Assembly: GCA_016859345.1 (NCBI GenBank)
Contig: CM029114.1
Location: forward strand, 16,262,001-16,326,000
Reading direction: 5' to 3'
DNA length: 64,000 bases
From: Istiophorus platypterus
Lineage: Eukaryota; Chordata; Actinopteri; Istiophoriformes; Istiophoridae
Position numbers and translations under genes: made by a program. Under the pieces are notes generated by a model, which was not told where the DNA came from, did no database searches, and was given only the letters and a program-made list of their open reading frames with translations. This document shows positions 21,698-36,217 of the stretch, piece after piece. Numbering within the stretch: the first letter of the stretch is position 1; each line of letters starts with the position of its first letter.

Positions 21698-24600
21698 GTA
21701 AGCTGCACCCGGCCCGCCGGGGAGGACGGGGTAGCGAGGGACCGCTTGACGGAACAGGGAGGGGGGGGAACCGAGGGTAGGGGGTCGGTAGAGGGACGGG
21801 AGGGTCGTAGTGAATGATAGTTTACATGGTGACTGGCTAGTTAAAGGTGGTGGTGGGGGGGGGGGGGTTCAACTGCAGTGCAGAGTCCATTGTCCCCCCC
21901 CCGATCCGAGGTTGGGTGTGTGGGTGTTGCAGGGAGTCGACCCGGCCTCGGAGCTCGCCTGTCCGCCTCGCTCAGCTGTTCGTGTCCGTGTGGTCATGTC
22001 CACACCGTCCCGTCTCTCCGGCTCGCTGTGTTTTCACCCCGCTCGGCTCGGAGCTGTCCCCTTCCCGTCCCCGTCCCCCTCCCCGTCCCCCTCCCTCTCG
22101 TCCTGCTGGCTCTGGTGCGGTTCAGCGTCTCTCTGAGGGTAATGGGATTAATTGGACCCTGGCTGGAGAGAGAGACAGAGAGAGAGAGAGAGGGAGAGGG
22201 AGAGGGAGAGGGAGAGGGAGAGAGAGAGGAGGGGGTGGTCGAAAGAAGTGTGCAGGGAACAGGGTTCAAATTGAACATGCATGTGCTGATAGATTTTCTT
22301 AAAAAAGAAAGAAAGAAAGACGGTGGAAGAGCGTAGATGCGACAAGAGCAGGTTTGCTGAGGGGGGGGGATTTCTTTGCTATCCACAAGTATATTTCAAG
22401 TTATTTCTGTCTAATTGTTCTGTCCATAGTTAAACACTCAAAATGTTGCAGGAGGGACATTACAGGTTTGCTGTCACATAGCTCACAGGCACAGAACAAA
22501 GTGTAGAACCCGATGTTACATTTGATGTATTTACAGGATTGTTGGAAGTTTTAAATCGTGTTGCAGTAAAATATGTAACCACACCACCAAACATAGGCTT
22601 CTATTCTAGGTAATGGAGAAGTCTGGATGATCTGGAAAATAAGAATACTGTTGCTGTTGGCAACGCCAAAGCATTTAAGCTTTTGACTGTTGACTGTGAC
22701 TAAGCAGGCTGATAATAAACCTGATGCTTTTTGCAGTAAAGATAAGGTGAGTTTTGTTTGTCTTTCGGGGATGTCAATACCAACATTTGTTGTCAGACTC
22801 CATAGTAGTTTCCAACACTCCTGGTTTGGGACTGGACATTACGTAATGAGATTTACTCTCCTTCTGCCAAGCATGAAATTATCTGCAGATTGTCACGGAC
22901 CCAAAAGGTTCCTAGAAGACTTTTGTTTTCCATTAAGATTATTTTGCTTGTTAGATTAGATTAAATTCAACTTTTTTGTCATCACAGAGGACATTGTACA
23001 GAGGAAAGAGTACAAGTAATGAGACAACTACATGCAGCCAGCATATTATTGGTAGATAGTTAAACATAGTTGCTTTTTACAGTAATTTGATCTTGGCTGA
23101 CATTCAGCCAAGTGTCTTTGACAGTGCACAGTGTGTACACCAGGACTAGAATAACTAGATTACCATGCAGTACTAAGCTGTACTGGATGAATGGGGGCTA
23201 ATCTGCAGCGGTTAAAACAGTCAATCCTTACATCGACACACAGAGAAAAGAAAGAATCATTAATAAACACGGTGACAAATATCTCAACCGAAATACATTT
23301 ACATCTTGTCAGCCGCTGAGTCAAAGTTTTGTAGTTTTGAAAGAAAAATGTTAAAACTTGAACATTTGCTAAACATCTAGGGACAGTCCTTTTGGTTCTC
23401 ATTTTCTTATCTGGAAAATATTTTTAAATGGATTTCTGCAAGCACAAAAACAAGAGTTGAATAAAAAAAATTCACATGCAACAGGCAGTGGCTTGACCAC
23501 CCGCTGAGGGGTCTGCCACCAATGACACACTGAAATGCCCCTATTCAGTAGGCAGTAGCAAGTGGGCTGACAAACTGTCGCTTAAGAGAAAGACAATGCA
23601 CTTTGTTGAAGAAAGACAGTGACGTGCTTTCTTTCCCTTTCCCTTTCACTGGACGTGAGTTTGTTGACGCAGGAAGGACAATCAGTACGCTAGACACGAC
23701 ACACTTTGGCCCTGAGATGACAGACTTGAACAATTTCTTAGACAGAGAGTTGTTAAGTGTTTTTGCTGCTACAAATGAGTCAGAGTGTTGTGCTTTTCCT
23801 TCAAAATGAATCCAAATTGTCCTCATGCAATCCCTAGTAATACTGGTGATGATGATAATTCAAAGGAAACATGACTTGACCATCCCAAAAATCATTCCCA
23901 GGTTGCTGCTTTTCCGTGTTGTACATCATTGTAAGTGAAATATCTTTTGGTTTTTAATAGTTTTTGAATAAAACTAAATTCATACAGAATTGTCACCTTG
24001 GATTCTGGGAAGTCATGAGGGACATCTTAAAAAAGGTTTTCGTTTTGTTTTGTTTTTTTGTAAATTGAACGATTCATTAATCAATAGAAAAAAAAATGAT
24101 GGAGACCACAGTCATGACTTTGCTTTTACTCCTCTTTCTCAATGCCAGCTTCCTTATTTTGATTTTTAAAAGTTGTGTTTTTAGTTCAGACATACTGTAA
24201 GCAGTTATCTAACATTTAAGAGTTCAGAAAAGGTGGTTGACACCTCGAGGGTAAATGGGCCGAAAATATTTTCACGCCCATACCGCCTACTTTGTGTGAC
24301 CTGTCTCATAATTACTTGTCAGTATGACGCTGATGCTGTTTGGCCCATTTTGTGATACGTGGTGCACACAAATATTTAGCTTCCTTTTTACTTTGTAGTT
24401 TCTCTCTTTGAAGGATTTGCGCAACACATGCAAAAGGAAATAAGAAAGCACAACACTGCACTGGTCTGTGCCTCTTTTCCTGATATCAAACATTTACATA
24501 CTGGCACATGAATTTGCACATGTAGAGCATTGACTGAATTTTGTGCACTAGCAGCAGTCAGCAGAATACAACGATTGCAGTGCATGCAGCTTTGTAATCT

Positions 24601-27600
24601 GCAGTTAATAGAGCTAACTTGTCCTGTCATGTTCTTTGGGACTGGGGCTTTGCAATTAAAGCTGCAGTTAATGCATTAATTATCACACAAAAAAATGTTA
24701 AGGACGATTGCATCACCTATTATCAAGGAGTATATTTCAAGTTCTCCTTGTTTAACAGGTCTATTATATACATAAACACACCCACACATGGGTACAAATG
24801 TTTGGATTCACTTGGAGGATTTACCTTGTCTGGAGAGGTTTCATCTTAATGAGGCCATTTTCTCATCATTCTTTGGATTCAGAAATACAAGAATAACACA
24901 GGCACACACGGTGTGTTCACTGCTTGGGGTTCCCAGTGTACATCTAAGCCAGGTTTCATTGAAAATACCTCTGCACGGTCTCCTGGGTGCTGCTTCAGTC
25001 CCTCCCTGCATTGTCCTTTGTCCATTACAACATTCCTGGTAATCCAAATAACTACCTATTTCTCTTGAGACTGAGATGGAAACAAATAAGTGTGTCTTTT
25101 AAGATTAAACCCATTTTAGATAGAGTGCTTGTGTTTTTATACATTTGTAGTTGTCATTTTCAAGCTGCCCTAAAAGCCAAAGTTTTGACTTGACTTGAAG
25201 TTTTGACTTGAAGATGAATGAGCTAGAAGGGAAAGAGGTGATATTTAAAAGTTCACACGATGGGGACTCTCGGGTCTTTTTGGACACTATTTCAGTTGGG
25301 AAAGCATATGTGTGACTCATTAGCTGAAACCCAGGTTTGTCACAGAGTTCCCTTAACAAAATGTTTGTGAAACATGAGTCATTACTTCCCTTTGTGCAAT
25401 ATGTGAGTGTATGCACATGTTGGTGTATTGCTTACCGTTAGAATAATACCGACACGCAAGCAGATACATGCATATGCACACATACTGTGGATGTTAATGA
25501 TTCCCTGTCGGGGTGTTGTGCAAAAGAAGTATCTATTTAGCAGTTAATATATGCGTTACTCAACAACTGAAGACTGTTAAAAAGTAATATGTTTATGTTA
25601 CGGCTGCCACTAATAATTTAAGGAGCCTGAACAAGGACATTTGTTTGAAAAATTACTCAGATGATTTCCTGATAAATTAATCAAGCGATCATTTCATATT
25701 TGGGATTTTTTTTAGTCTGTTTATTAGAATATCTTTAGAAGGTTCTTTAAAGCCTCCCATGTCCCTCTGTCTTGGAGCTTCTTCACTGGTGACATCTGAG
25801 GCTAAGGATGAAAGAAGCACCCACTGGTAACAGAGGCAAAATGCTGAATATCAGAGCAGAAGCACGACAACTCACTCTATAGGTGAATATTTTTGTGGTC
25901 GCAGCACTTGAGGAGCTCAGAGCTTAGAGAAATGGAGAGTAAGGGAGGATGAAATGAACAAAGAGAAAAAGGGAAAGAGAGAGATGCAGAAAAAGCCTCT
26001 GCAGAGAAACGCCTCTTATCGCTGGAGCTCAGTCTGACAAACACAAGCGGGGAGACTGCTGCGTTTCTGTTCTGTTTCTGCTGCTCCTCTTGCTCTCCTT
26101 CCTCAGTCTCTTTCCTTTTCTCCTCCATCTTTCCTCATTTTAAATTTGTCTTTCCCGTTTGTCTGCTTGCCATCCAGTCCATTTGCTGCTGACTCACACT
26201 AGCAGAGCTTCATCAGCGTGAATCGATCCAGTCGATGTCAGTTCACGTCTCATCCAATCTCAGCCCCACATTGGTATAGCATAGCATCCCATCTCTGTTT
26301 TGTCTTCTCTGTCTTTTGCACAACGTTTGATTTGCTTTGTTGTTTAGCAACAAGATTGTTACTGTCCGACTACTTATACAACAAATATGAAACCAAAGCA
26401 GCACCTCTTAAAACCTTTATAAGCCATATAACTCCTTTAATCTATTTTTTTTTAAATGAAATGTTTTCTAATGGGAAATTCAGCAAAAGGTGAAAACAAG
26501 TTAACACAAGTTTTTTGATAAACAAACGAAAATCAATTAGACACAAATGGGAATCTCATAGTAATGGTTGATTTCCAGATTAGAAAATAAGATATTCATA
26601 TTGTACCACTCTTGCACAGTCATGGTCTGGCAAGTTCAAAGCCATCTTCTCCCTCTTTTTACATTTAGATCAATAAGGCCTTGAAAAGCATGGTCATCCA
26701 TGTAATTCTCCACTGTGCCAGTTGAGAATGATTTAACGCTAGTGATTTGTTTGGCACTAAAATGTTATGGACCCTCACCAGTCCGCATAAACTAAAAGGA
26801 TGTGAGGAGAGTTGAATTGAGAGTCTGTCTTTTAATGACATCTGCAAATCTTGATATTGTTGTTGTTTAACCTGATAAAAGTTTTGTCCTTTGATGACTT
26901 GATGAATGAAATTAAATGGCATATCCATAAGTAATGACTTCATGTCAGTTTGTGTGTGCATGCAAGCTTTTATGAGTAAACAAGGGTATAATGGTGGATT
27001 GGAAACAGGAAACAAACACCAGTCCAGTGTGTTGTTGATGCGTCTGTCCTCCCAGCCTCCTCCCTGATAGGACTTTGTCGCTCTAGAATAACGTCACCTG
27101 GCACACTGCTCTACTCCTGTCATAGTTACTACGACCACTACGGGGCTTCGTCACGTGAACGTAAACATATGTCGTATTGAGACACTTGCTGAAACAACCG
27201 GTGCTGTCCTTCTTCTTGGAAGGAGAGTTCCGCCTTGGTAAATCACATGTGTATCTAATAACAGCAATTATTACTCAATTACATTTGAATCTTCCAGAGA
27301 GCAAGCATGCAGAGCAGCAGGGCCACAGACCTAGGATGCAGCCGTTATTAATGTTCGAAAGGTCTGGTATCAATTTTGCCTCTAGTTCAGGTTTCGTCTA
27401 ACTACAATCTGGTTTCCTGTAAGAAACGAGTCAGTTTAAGTCCCTTTAATGTTTGTGTCTCAGTGATATTTTTGTCCATGACAAACTTGCATAATGGATT
27501 TGTATGGGTTATTGATTATGGCTGGGTATCTTTCAAAAATTTTCGATACTGCCACCGATTCAATACCAATTTTAACAAAAAGACAGTTACATTACAAACT

Positions 27601-28575
27601 GTGTTGAAAAAACTTTAGTTTTATTTTTCAGCTCCTTGGCTTTTTTTATACTCTCAAAGCAGTTTCATAACGTAAAAAAATATAAACCTATTTACCAAAA
27701 TCTTGTTTCAGTTTAAGTTGTTTCATCTCTTAAGTGTTGTGATTTGGCACCTAAGCATTTTCCTACGCACAAACAATATCTAACCAAACCTACTACAGTA
27801 ATGTTAAATTTAGTAAACAACCATGCAGAGGTTGGTAGAATTTTAATGTGTGCTAAATGTTACCTGCTAAAATCCCAGTCACAGCACTTTCCTGAGTAAT
27901 CTGACTAATGAGCAGGAATTTGGTGGTGGAGATTATGAAGGAGGCTCTGTTATGTTAGTTGGTTTTGATGATTGCGGTCTGTTCTACTTAGAGACGAAAA
28001 TAGAGCAACTCTCTGCTCTTAAATTTATTTCTGCGTGTTCAAGTGTTAATCACATTCAACGTGCTGTCGGTCCTAGCAGCAAGTTCCTTTTTGCATGCTT
28101 TGTGTCACACTCTGTGGGTTTTGAGTTTGATAGAATGGAGCAACCAGACCACCTGTTAGTTCCAAGCCTGTCTTTTACACAAACATGCTCAATTTTGTAA
28201 CGAGAAAATACTGTATGACTGCCTATGTCGCAACAAGTATTGCAGCAGTAGTTGCAGTACAGTAACCTCAATTGTATCTCACAATTTTTTATACTCCCAC
28301 AGTGTTGCCAGACAACTGTAGCATGTCAGCTACTTTGCTCATTTTATGACTTACAGGACTGTCAACATGGAGTAATTGGTAGTCATCATTCACATTACAT
28401 AAACTTCCACCTATTCACTTCTGAAAAACTCACATCATTGTCAAGTTCTGCTGAAAGTTAGTTACTGAAAAATACATAACAGTGCTTGTTTTTAAACCTG
28501 ATTTTTAGTTGCCTCTTGTCTTTTCTCTACCCTCTATCTTTCTATTTATCTATTTCTCTCCACTTGACATGTAGT

Positions 28576-28630
<55 letters not shown>

Positions 28631-31600
28631 TCAGCGTTCCAGAGAGAAGTGACAAGTGTCCTCTTTCCCTGTATCTCTTTTCTCCTTAGTTCTTACATTT
28701 TTATTGCATCTGCAGCAGGTTAAATAATACACTGTTCCCCAACTGCCTGGCTGGCTGATACACTAAACTATTCATGCTGCACAACTATTCCTTTTAACTG
28801 GGAAATCTGTTGTGACAATTGTATCTATACTATAGGTGTCTGACCTGTATTTTTGCAGAGGAAGTTTACAAAGTAAATATGCTTTTTCAGTCACACATAA
28901 CATTTAATAAATCTCTGACATGTGGGCAATAGCAATGATTGAGGAGGCTAACTGTACAGTACCTGGACAGGGTGAAGTATTCGCACATATATTCACACAC
29001 ACATATGGCAGTAGCAGTAGTTTACATACATACTGCATATGCATTCATGTTGTCTCACTAAAATAACACATAACCAGACTCAAATTGACCACAAACACAC
29101 AGAGAATGCCTGTTCTCTCAGCCTGAATCCCCCATCTCAGAACAGGAGACTGATTTTTCCTGCTTTCTTCACTTCTCCATCTTTTCCATCTCTGCCATTG
29201 GTCTCACCTGGGAGATGGGGAAGAAGAGCAGAAAAGGAATGGTAGGATGTCTGTGTTTTAACTAGGTCAGACCCTGCAGCTACAGACTCACAGAGAGAGC
29301 TAAAAATCTTTTTCTATCCTATTTTATTCATACCAAAGTATGAAAAAATATGTACAACAATGCATGTGCAGAGCATTGATCTAAGGCTTCGTGGTATTTG
29401 CATTGTATCTTTTAGCAATCCTTAATGAGGAGATCTGATTCGTCCTAAGCAAGTATTTAATGGCGATAAATATCCTCCTTTGGCCATCGGAAGATGCGTC
29501 GGGCTTCAGGCTGCACCACTGCAGTTAAAAATGCAGCAGATCTCGGCGTCCTCAGCTCAATGCCTCTGGTTGATTTGGCAGGCTAGCCTTGTTTGTGCTC
29601 TGGGGAATCAAGCAACTCAAAACACTCTCTAGGCTCATGTTTTGGCAGTTACAGCCCCAGGCTGTTCTGGAGCAGGCGGGTACAGAGAGAGGCACTCTGT
29701 AAAAACACACACACACACACACACATGAACACATACACACACACTGCAGGGTGTTACTGTCCACTAGTGTCTTTGCCTGAAACCCCTGCTGTTAGAAAGG
29801 TTTTAATTGGCAGCTTAAATGATGGCATAAGAGCTTCTATTCCCCTGAACCTGGCACTTGACTGCCCAGCGTGTATTGTTTCTAATTTTTTGCGAGGATA
29901 CTTGGGTGATTTATAGGACTCTGACACATATTCAACTAAAAAGAGGAAAATAAAGCTTTTCAGATAATTTGAAAAGAAGAGACAGGTTGTAATTAGATAG
30001 TCTTTAGTATGTTCATTGTATTAGTGTGAAACAAGCATAACGTAGTTATTGAGAATGAAGGAAAAATTATTTATTATAGTTGAAATTTTAAAATTAATTT
30101 TATTGCAGTGTTGTTATAACTCAATATTATTGCCTCATCAGCTAGAATGTATTAGCCTAGAAGTATTACCCTGCTCAGAAAATGAAGTAGAAATTTCCAG
30201 TTAATGTACGAGTCGAACATACTGTAGACTCAATATTAGGCAATTATTTGGTTGAGCAGGATTTTTCACATTAATAGCCCAAAGTTAGGGATCTTAGTAC
30301 TGTAATTTGACTAGTTAAAATATTATTTATTTTATATAGTTTAATATATGCAAGCTGGGGCTAAATATGAATAACCTCCTTCTCTCTCTTTCTCATAATA
30401 AGCGCAACAGGTGTCAAATTGCCCATTGTGTTAGCCTCTTGGGGTTTTTGAATTATTGTGGTGGAGTATGGAGGTGAGGGGGTAAAGACACCTTAATCCT
30501 TCCCTTTCCTACAGTCTCCGTGACTCAGGCTCAGACCTCATGATGGCTGTTTGTAAAAGGGCAGAGCCTCAGGAGTTAATGAGTTGAAGTGTGCAGTGTG
30601 ACCAGAGTTTTAGATGCCTGTGCATAAGAAAGCACTGTTGCTGACACGTATCTGTGGTTGGTTGGGTGTGGGATGAGGATGTCGAAATACAAATATATTA
30701 TTCAGATATGAATAGATAATGTGCTCTTAACAGATATGAACATTTGAACACTCACAGCATTCAGATTTGCATTAATGTTTGTCAGGGATCATGTCTAACT
30801 CACGTGCATACAAAATGGAAACAGAAGCTTTTTGGGTTTTGACTCACATTTTCTGAAGGATAAACACTTTTGATCTATTTCCATGATTCATTTCCACTCT
30901 GACATTACATAAATCATTTATTATAATTATTATAATTATATTATTATATTATAATTATTGTTACAATTATTGCTATTAGTATTATTGCGAAGGTCGGCTT
31001 CAAATACAAATCATGTTATTAATATTTGTTTTATGCTAGCTACATATTTAATATAACTTGGTGAAACATTATTATATATCTTTTGGTTGGCAGCACAACT
31101 TTAAATATAATTAACTCTAATTTCAAATTTTAATTTCTGACAACTTTTGGCATAGGTCCCCATCATTTTCCAGCATAAAACCAAATACGTACAAATAGCT
31201 TAAAAGGAAGAAAAGTCAGGGGTCTGTATCTGTGTGGGAAAGAGAGAGAGCTAAAATGAAGTTTAGTTTCTGAAATCTTTTCCTGTAATGTTGTCTGTAC
31301 CAATCTGACTGTCCTCAAGCTACTTTTTAATCGCTCTGCCTCAGATCCATCTTTTCTCCTCGCAGCTCTGAAACTCTCCTCTGATATCACCCTCACACTG
31401 TGCTGCTAACTCATTTTCATTCTTTCTCGGCTTTATTCCTTATACCCTCTCTCTTCTCCTTACTTGTTAGCCGTAGTCCTCTTCTCTACACGTATTCTTC
31501 CTCTCCTACCTACATCAGTAGCTTGATCCATGCCTATTTTACTCCCTCTCCGCCTTTCTGTTACTCACTGTTACCCAACATATCCGACACTCTCCTCTCT

Positions 31601-34600
31601 CTTCCATCTGATTTTGTCTTCCCCTGCCCCCCTCCTTCACCGTCCTCTCAGTTTCAGTTGGTCAGTCATGCTGAGACAAGTCCTTGTTCTCTGTTGCATT
31701 AGAATAGATTTGAGCCACTAAAGAGTAAAACTAGATGGAGCAAGACCTTTGACCTTTGACTGGTCGCCCTTTCACCCCGGTAGCCTTCCAGACCCCCAGC
31801 GTGAACTTAAGACCATTACCACAGTAAAGGAATTTACTAAATGGGAAATCCACCCTAAAACTGAATCCACAAGTGTTACTTACATTACCTGGAACAAACT
31901 TAATGTGTGAGCAACTCTCCAAAACCCAAAAACTAGTCAGAAATCTCTTATTGAATTCCAAGAGACTTCCATTGCCTTAAATTGATACATATCCAGGATA
32001 TTAAAAAAAATCTCCATGCATGAGGAACTGTATAAAGTTGGCTGTTTTTCCTTGTTTCGCTTTTCTTTTAATTACATAGTCACAACACAACATAGCTGCA
32101 ATGTATTGCTATTTTCAGAATAAGTTAAGCTCCTGTGAAATGCCATCATTTCTCATGTCAGTGGTTCTATACATCTTCTGGGACAGTTGTTATGAAAAAA
32201 AACTTCAACACAATTTCTAAATTATTTGACTTAATTGCTTTTATTTTCAGAGGTCTGTTAAAATAATGCCTTAGCTATTTAGTTAGTCCATAACTGTGAA
32301 ATTGTTTGGCTTCATTTGGTGCCATGGTCCAGTGGTCTTCATTTTAGCTCCTATTTCCTTACATTTTGTCAAAACTGCACCATAAAAGGTTATACTACCT
32401 TAGCCGTTGGCAGTTTCTGTTTGCAGTCAGCAACGACTAGATTACTTATAATAATGAGAGAAATCATCTAATAATGACGGCTTTGGCACAGAATCTTCAG
32501 TTATAAGGAGCATATTTTTAAAATAAAGTGGATATATGAGTGTTCGCCTACATTACAAAATAATGGTAACGGAAATAATGTTATAACCAAAAAGAGGAGT
32601 TCCTGGTCACAAGGTTTTCACTAAGAAGGATCCTAGCAACATCACTGTGACAATGAAAAAACAGACCTGTTAAATCCAAGCTCTTAAATGTGTCCCTTTT
32701 TACAAGTCAGCGTCTATAAAATTCTTTGTAAATGCACTCATCATAAACGCTTTCTCTCCTTGTTCCTTTCGATCTTTGGGATCCTCGCACTCAATCCCCA
32801 GGGTGGCGAGGAGGAGCGGGTGTGTCCAGTCATCATGTGCACGCTGGCTTGCCCTGACCCTGTCCCTGAGTGCCAGCTAATCCTGGGAGAGGTGGAGGAG
32901 CCTGAGGAGGAGGTGGCAGACGAGGTCAGGGAAAGGGAATCGGACAGAGACAGTGCTGTGGAAAGCACCCAAGGGTCCGACACCTCTGACGGGTTGATCA
33001 GACCGGGGGACAAGGAAGACGCACTGGGGGATCTCTTTTTCACTGGGGAGAAGTAAGCAGTGCTCCGGTTTTTGATTTTCTTCTGCTTTTCTCTCTGTAT
33101 CACAGTCTCTAAACCTTACTCCAGTCCATGTTCAGATGATGCTCCTTGTTCCTGTGCTTCATACAATTTAGACCCTCTTTCAGGAGGATTTATGTCTTGT
33201 CAGTTTCTTAGTCTTTGCCCCGTGTACTTCCTTTTCAGCCTTATAGTACTCAGCAATGTTTTCTCTATCAGATGTATTATTCTACAAGTTATGTTCTGAT
33301 GAAAATGTATCTTCTAAAGTCAAATAAAAGTAAGATATTTCTATGACAAGGGGCACTTTTGTAATCATCTTATCATAATTAATTTCACATCAAAATCTGA
33401 AACACACTCTGTATTTTCTGGCATTAATTATTGATTGCCTTTGTTTTAATTTGACTCCCAAAAATTCAGATAATGAAAGTAGAGTGAGTGCATATGTATA
33501 CATTTCTGCTCATGTAAGTCCATCCCATGCGCAGCTTTGGGGCTGATGGATGCCAATTGTCCTCCACAATTTCTTACAATTTTTAATCTTGCTATCAAAT
33601 TTTGACTAAATACTCTGTGCCACTGTAGCTCACACACCCCCAGAACCTCAGAGATCCAGCTCCATGCTTCACAGTAAGGGGTGGTGTATTTCTTGTCATA
33701 AGCTTTGATGAGTCCTCTTCAAACATAGCATTTGTGGTTGTGACCATGATGATTTTGGTCTCATCACTCCAAATGACTTTGTTCCAGGGGTTTTGAGGCT
33801 TGTTCAGGTGCCATTGTAACTTAACCATAATAGCTATTTCAGCCTGTGGTTGTCACCTTTTGTGTATATTATCAGGCCAAACACACAAGGGTATGTAGGA
33901 CTATATGGATGATTTAAATGATCATTATGATTTAAAAAGTGCACACACGGTTATATGATAAGAAATGGCTTCACCTGCATGATCTGTTATATTTTCCAAA
34001 AAAAATGGCCAATATTTCACAAGTTCTGCCAGGGGTAAATTTTTTAGCACAACCATAATACCCACCTCCCCCTCGTTTTCCTCAGGTGTGGCCACACAAG
34101 CATCTCAGTGACCTCTGACCTATCGACCTCAGCATCTCTGAACGAGGAGCAGTTTGAGGACTACGGAGAGGTGGAGGAACCAGACTACACTCTCAGCAGC
34201 CCCTGTCCAGACGACGAGACTCGCACCAACGGATACTCTGATCTCGGCTCATCTGTCCCCTCTAGGTAAGAGAGAAAAAGAGAGAACACAAGGCTGAATG
34301 AATGCTGAGTGGGATATTAGCAAGATACGGGGGTAAGGCTACCATTCTGGTGTCATTATGAGCCTCTACATTGTGTTGGCATCAGAATAATCCTCCTTAT
34401 CTCAGGATTGTCCTTTATAGTGGAAGTGCAAAGTAAAAATAAGTACAAGAATGGAGGTGTTATTTAACACAGTAAATCCCATATATGAATTGAGTGTGAG
34501 ACATGCATTAGGATCTCATGTAGCTTACAACCTCTGCCAGTAATTCCCTGGGCCAAACCTTTTGTTCTTGAGCAACACCTGTACTTTTAATTAATTTAAT

Positions 34601-36217
34601 TTACTTTAATACATAAATTTATAGGTTGCTACTGCACTGGTTCCCATGATTTATTTTTATTTATGCCAGTGGACTGTTTTTATTATGACAATATTGTTGT
34701 CGACAGATCAATGTGTGTCGACTTTTATCTGGTGTTATGATGACAATAAAGTCATCAAGTTTGTTTGAAATCAGCCTGATGATTTGGGTGTGACCTGTTG
34801 TGGTTTTGAAAAACACAGTGAGGAAAGACAGCAAGGTCAGTGTAACTATTACGCAAATAGCCTTCATTGGCTGATGAATTTATATCATTATATTCTAAAT
34901 TTCTTTCCTAATCAAATTTCATCCTGGCCCAGTAGCAAATGTTTCCTGACCCAGCGTCAGTCCGTGGATCTGGGTTTTGGAACCACTGTGCTACAAAATG
35001 CAGATAATTATACATCTGAGTTTGATGTAAGCTTCTGTGCTTTTTCTCAAATGTTAAGTCATGATAAAGCAAAATGTAAAATACTGATCAGTTTCTGGAG
35101 CTTCATCTTATGCTTGAGCCTCCACTCTTCAAGCTCCAGAATCACTACCTGACTCATATTATTCTAAAACTTGGCTGCAGCTTAGGAGCTCTTGTCCTCA
35201 AAGCAACATTAATATTCATCAAAGACCTGTGTTTAATGGGATTAAGTCTCCCAGCTGATAGACTGGCATTACTGCTCCATGCCCCTTCCATGCATACCAA
35301 GCAGACAAAACTCCAAATGGAGTCGGCATGAAAATTTAAATTCAAAATGAGGCCCGGATTTACAGGAAGTATTAGACAACTCAGCATCGGAAAGAAGTTA
35401 ACTTACAGTAAAAAAGTGGGTTAAAGGTACACTAGCTAATTTATATGCAGTGCCCCTCAAACCAAAAGGTTTTCTCCAAAGCCATTGGCTTAAAGGTTTA
35501 GGTTCTAAAACTGGATTTTGAACTGTGATGAAATTCAAAGCATAAACAGGGTCCTGGGAGAAAATAATGGGTTTTGGGAGGGTTCATTATTACAAAACCA
35601 GGGAGTGCATGTAAAACCTTGAAAGCGATAATTCATTATGGCTTTTTCATTTTGTTATGAGGTCATAGTTTTGATGTCCTGATTTAAATAAACTAACTGG
35701 AGTTATATTTCTGGGTTCAAATATTCATTTCAAATGAAGTGCTATTACCGAGTTCCTGCATAGCAAAGGATTTGTCCCAGAAAATATGGAACATTTTACA
35801 TATGGTCAGAACTTTCTTTCTCTCCTTTATTTCTGAAATCTATTTCTCTCTCTTCTTCTCTGTTGAGTTTCATTTTTATTGGTGTTATTTAGTCGCTTGC
35901 CAGATCAGTTTTACAGATATCTCGGCACCGGCTACACGTTTTTTACACTCAATTAGGGTCTCAGTGCTCTCACATGCACATGTAAAGAAAGACCATTTAC
36001 TTTAAATCAACCTCTTCTTAATGTTTTCATGGGTATATTAAAACTGTGTGTATGTGTGTGTTTATAGTGCAGGCCAGACTCCTCGCAAGGTGCGTCAGCA
36101 TTACACCGGTGAACTGATGGATGTCTACTGTTCTCAGTGCAGCAAAAAGGTCAACCTATTAAATGACCTGGAGGTTCGCCTAAGAAACCTCAAGGCTAAC
36201 AGGTAGGGCACACTCGG

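Larger units (their letters stand above)
20820..22150 (+). promoter_or_regulatory. rab11fip4: CpG-island promoter of the short rab11fip4 transcript
   Basis: GC content and CpG density jump abruptly at 20820, in strong contrast to the flanks, and stay high to about 22.1 kb. The island surrounds the first coding exon at 21620-21697. Visible elements are TGACGTGG at 20823-20830 (CRE-like), a perfect octamer ATGCAAAT at 20935-20942 (POU-factor site), a GC box GGGCGG at about 20953, and purine-rich GGA/GA tracts at 21032-21115 and 21278-21365 that probably lie near or within the 5' UTR. No TATA box is apparent, as usual for CpG-island promoters. The exact start of transcription cannot be read from sequence. 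Confidence 0.75.
21698..32801 (+). other. rab11fip4: rab11fip4 intron 1 (about 11.1 kb)
   Basis: Starts GTAAGC inside the CpG island and ends at the acceptor CCCCAG before 32802. Holds C-rich GC repeats (22058-22095), GA and CT microsatellites, dispersed repeats at 22951-23044 and 23932-24110, and AT-rich sequence at 30900-31090. No additional coding exon was recognised on either strand. 31390-31650 is pyrimidine-rich and gives spurious Ser/Leu/Pro frames. Confidence 0.75.

Noticed and set aside
21847..22386. 130-152 codon frames on both strands
   Set aside because: GC-rich and GA-repeat artefacts inside rab11fip4 intron 1; overlapping frames on both strands are typical of stop-poor sequence.
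25590..25740. Fourth copy of the ATTAATC-type dispersed repeat
   Set aside because: Only short blocks (GGCTGCCACTAATAATTT, AAATTAATCAAGCGATCA) fit; too diverged to support by eye.
31735..31960. Possible additional MITE (TTTGACCTTTGACTGG ... GGGAAATCCACCCTAAAA)
   Set aside because: Looks repeat-like but I could not define ends or a second copy in the window.
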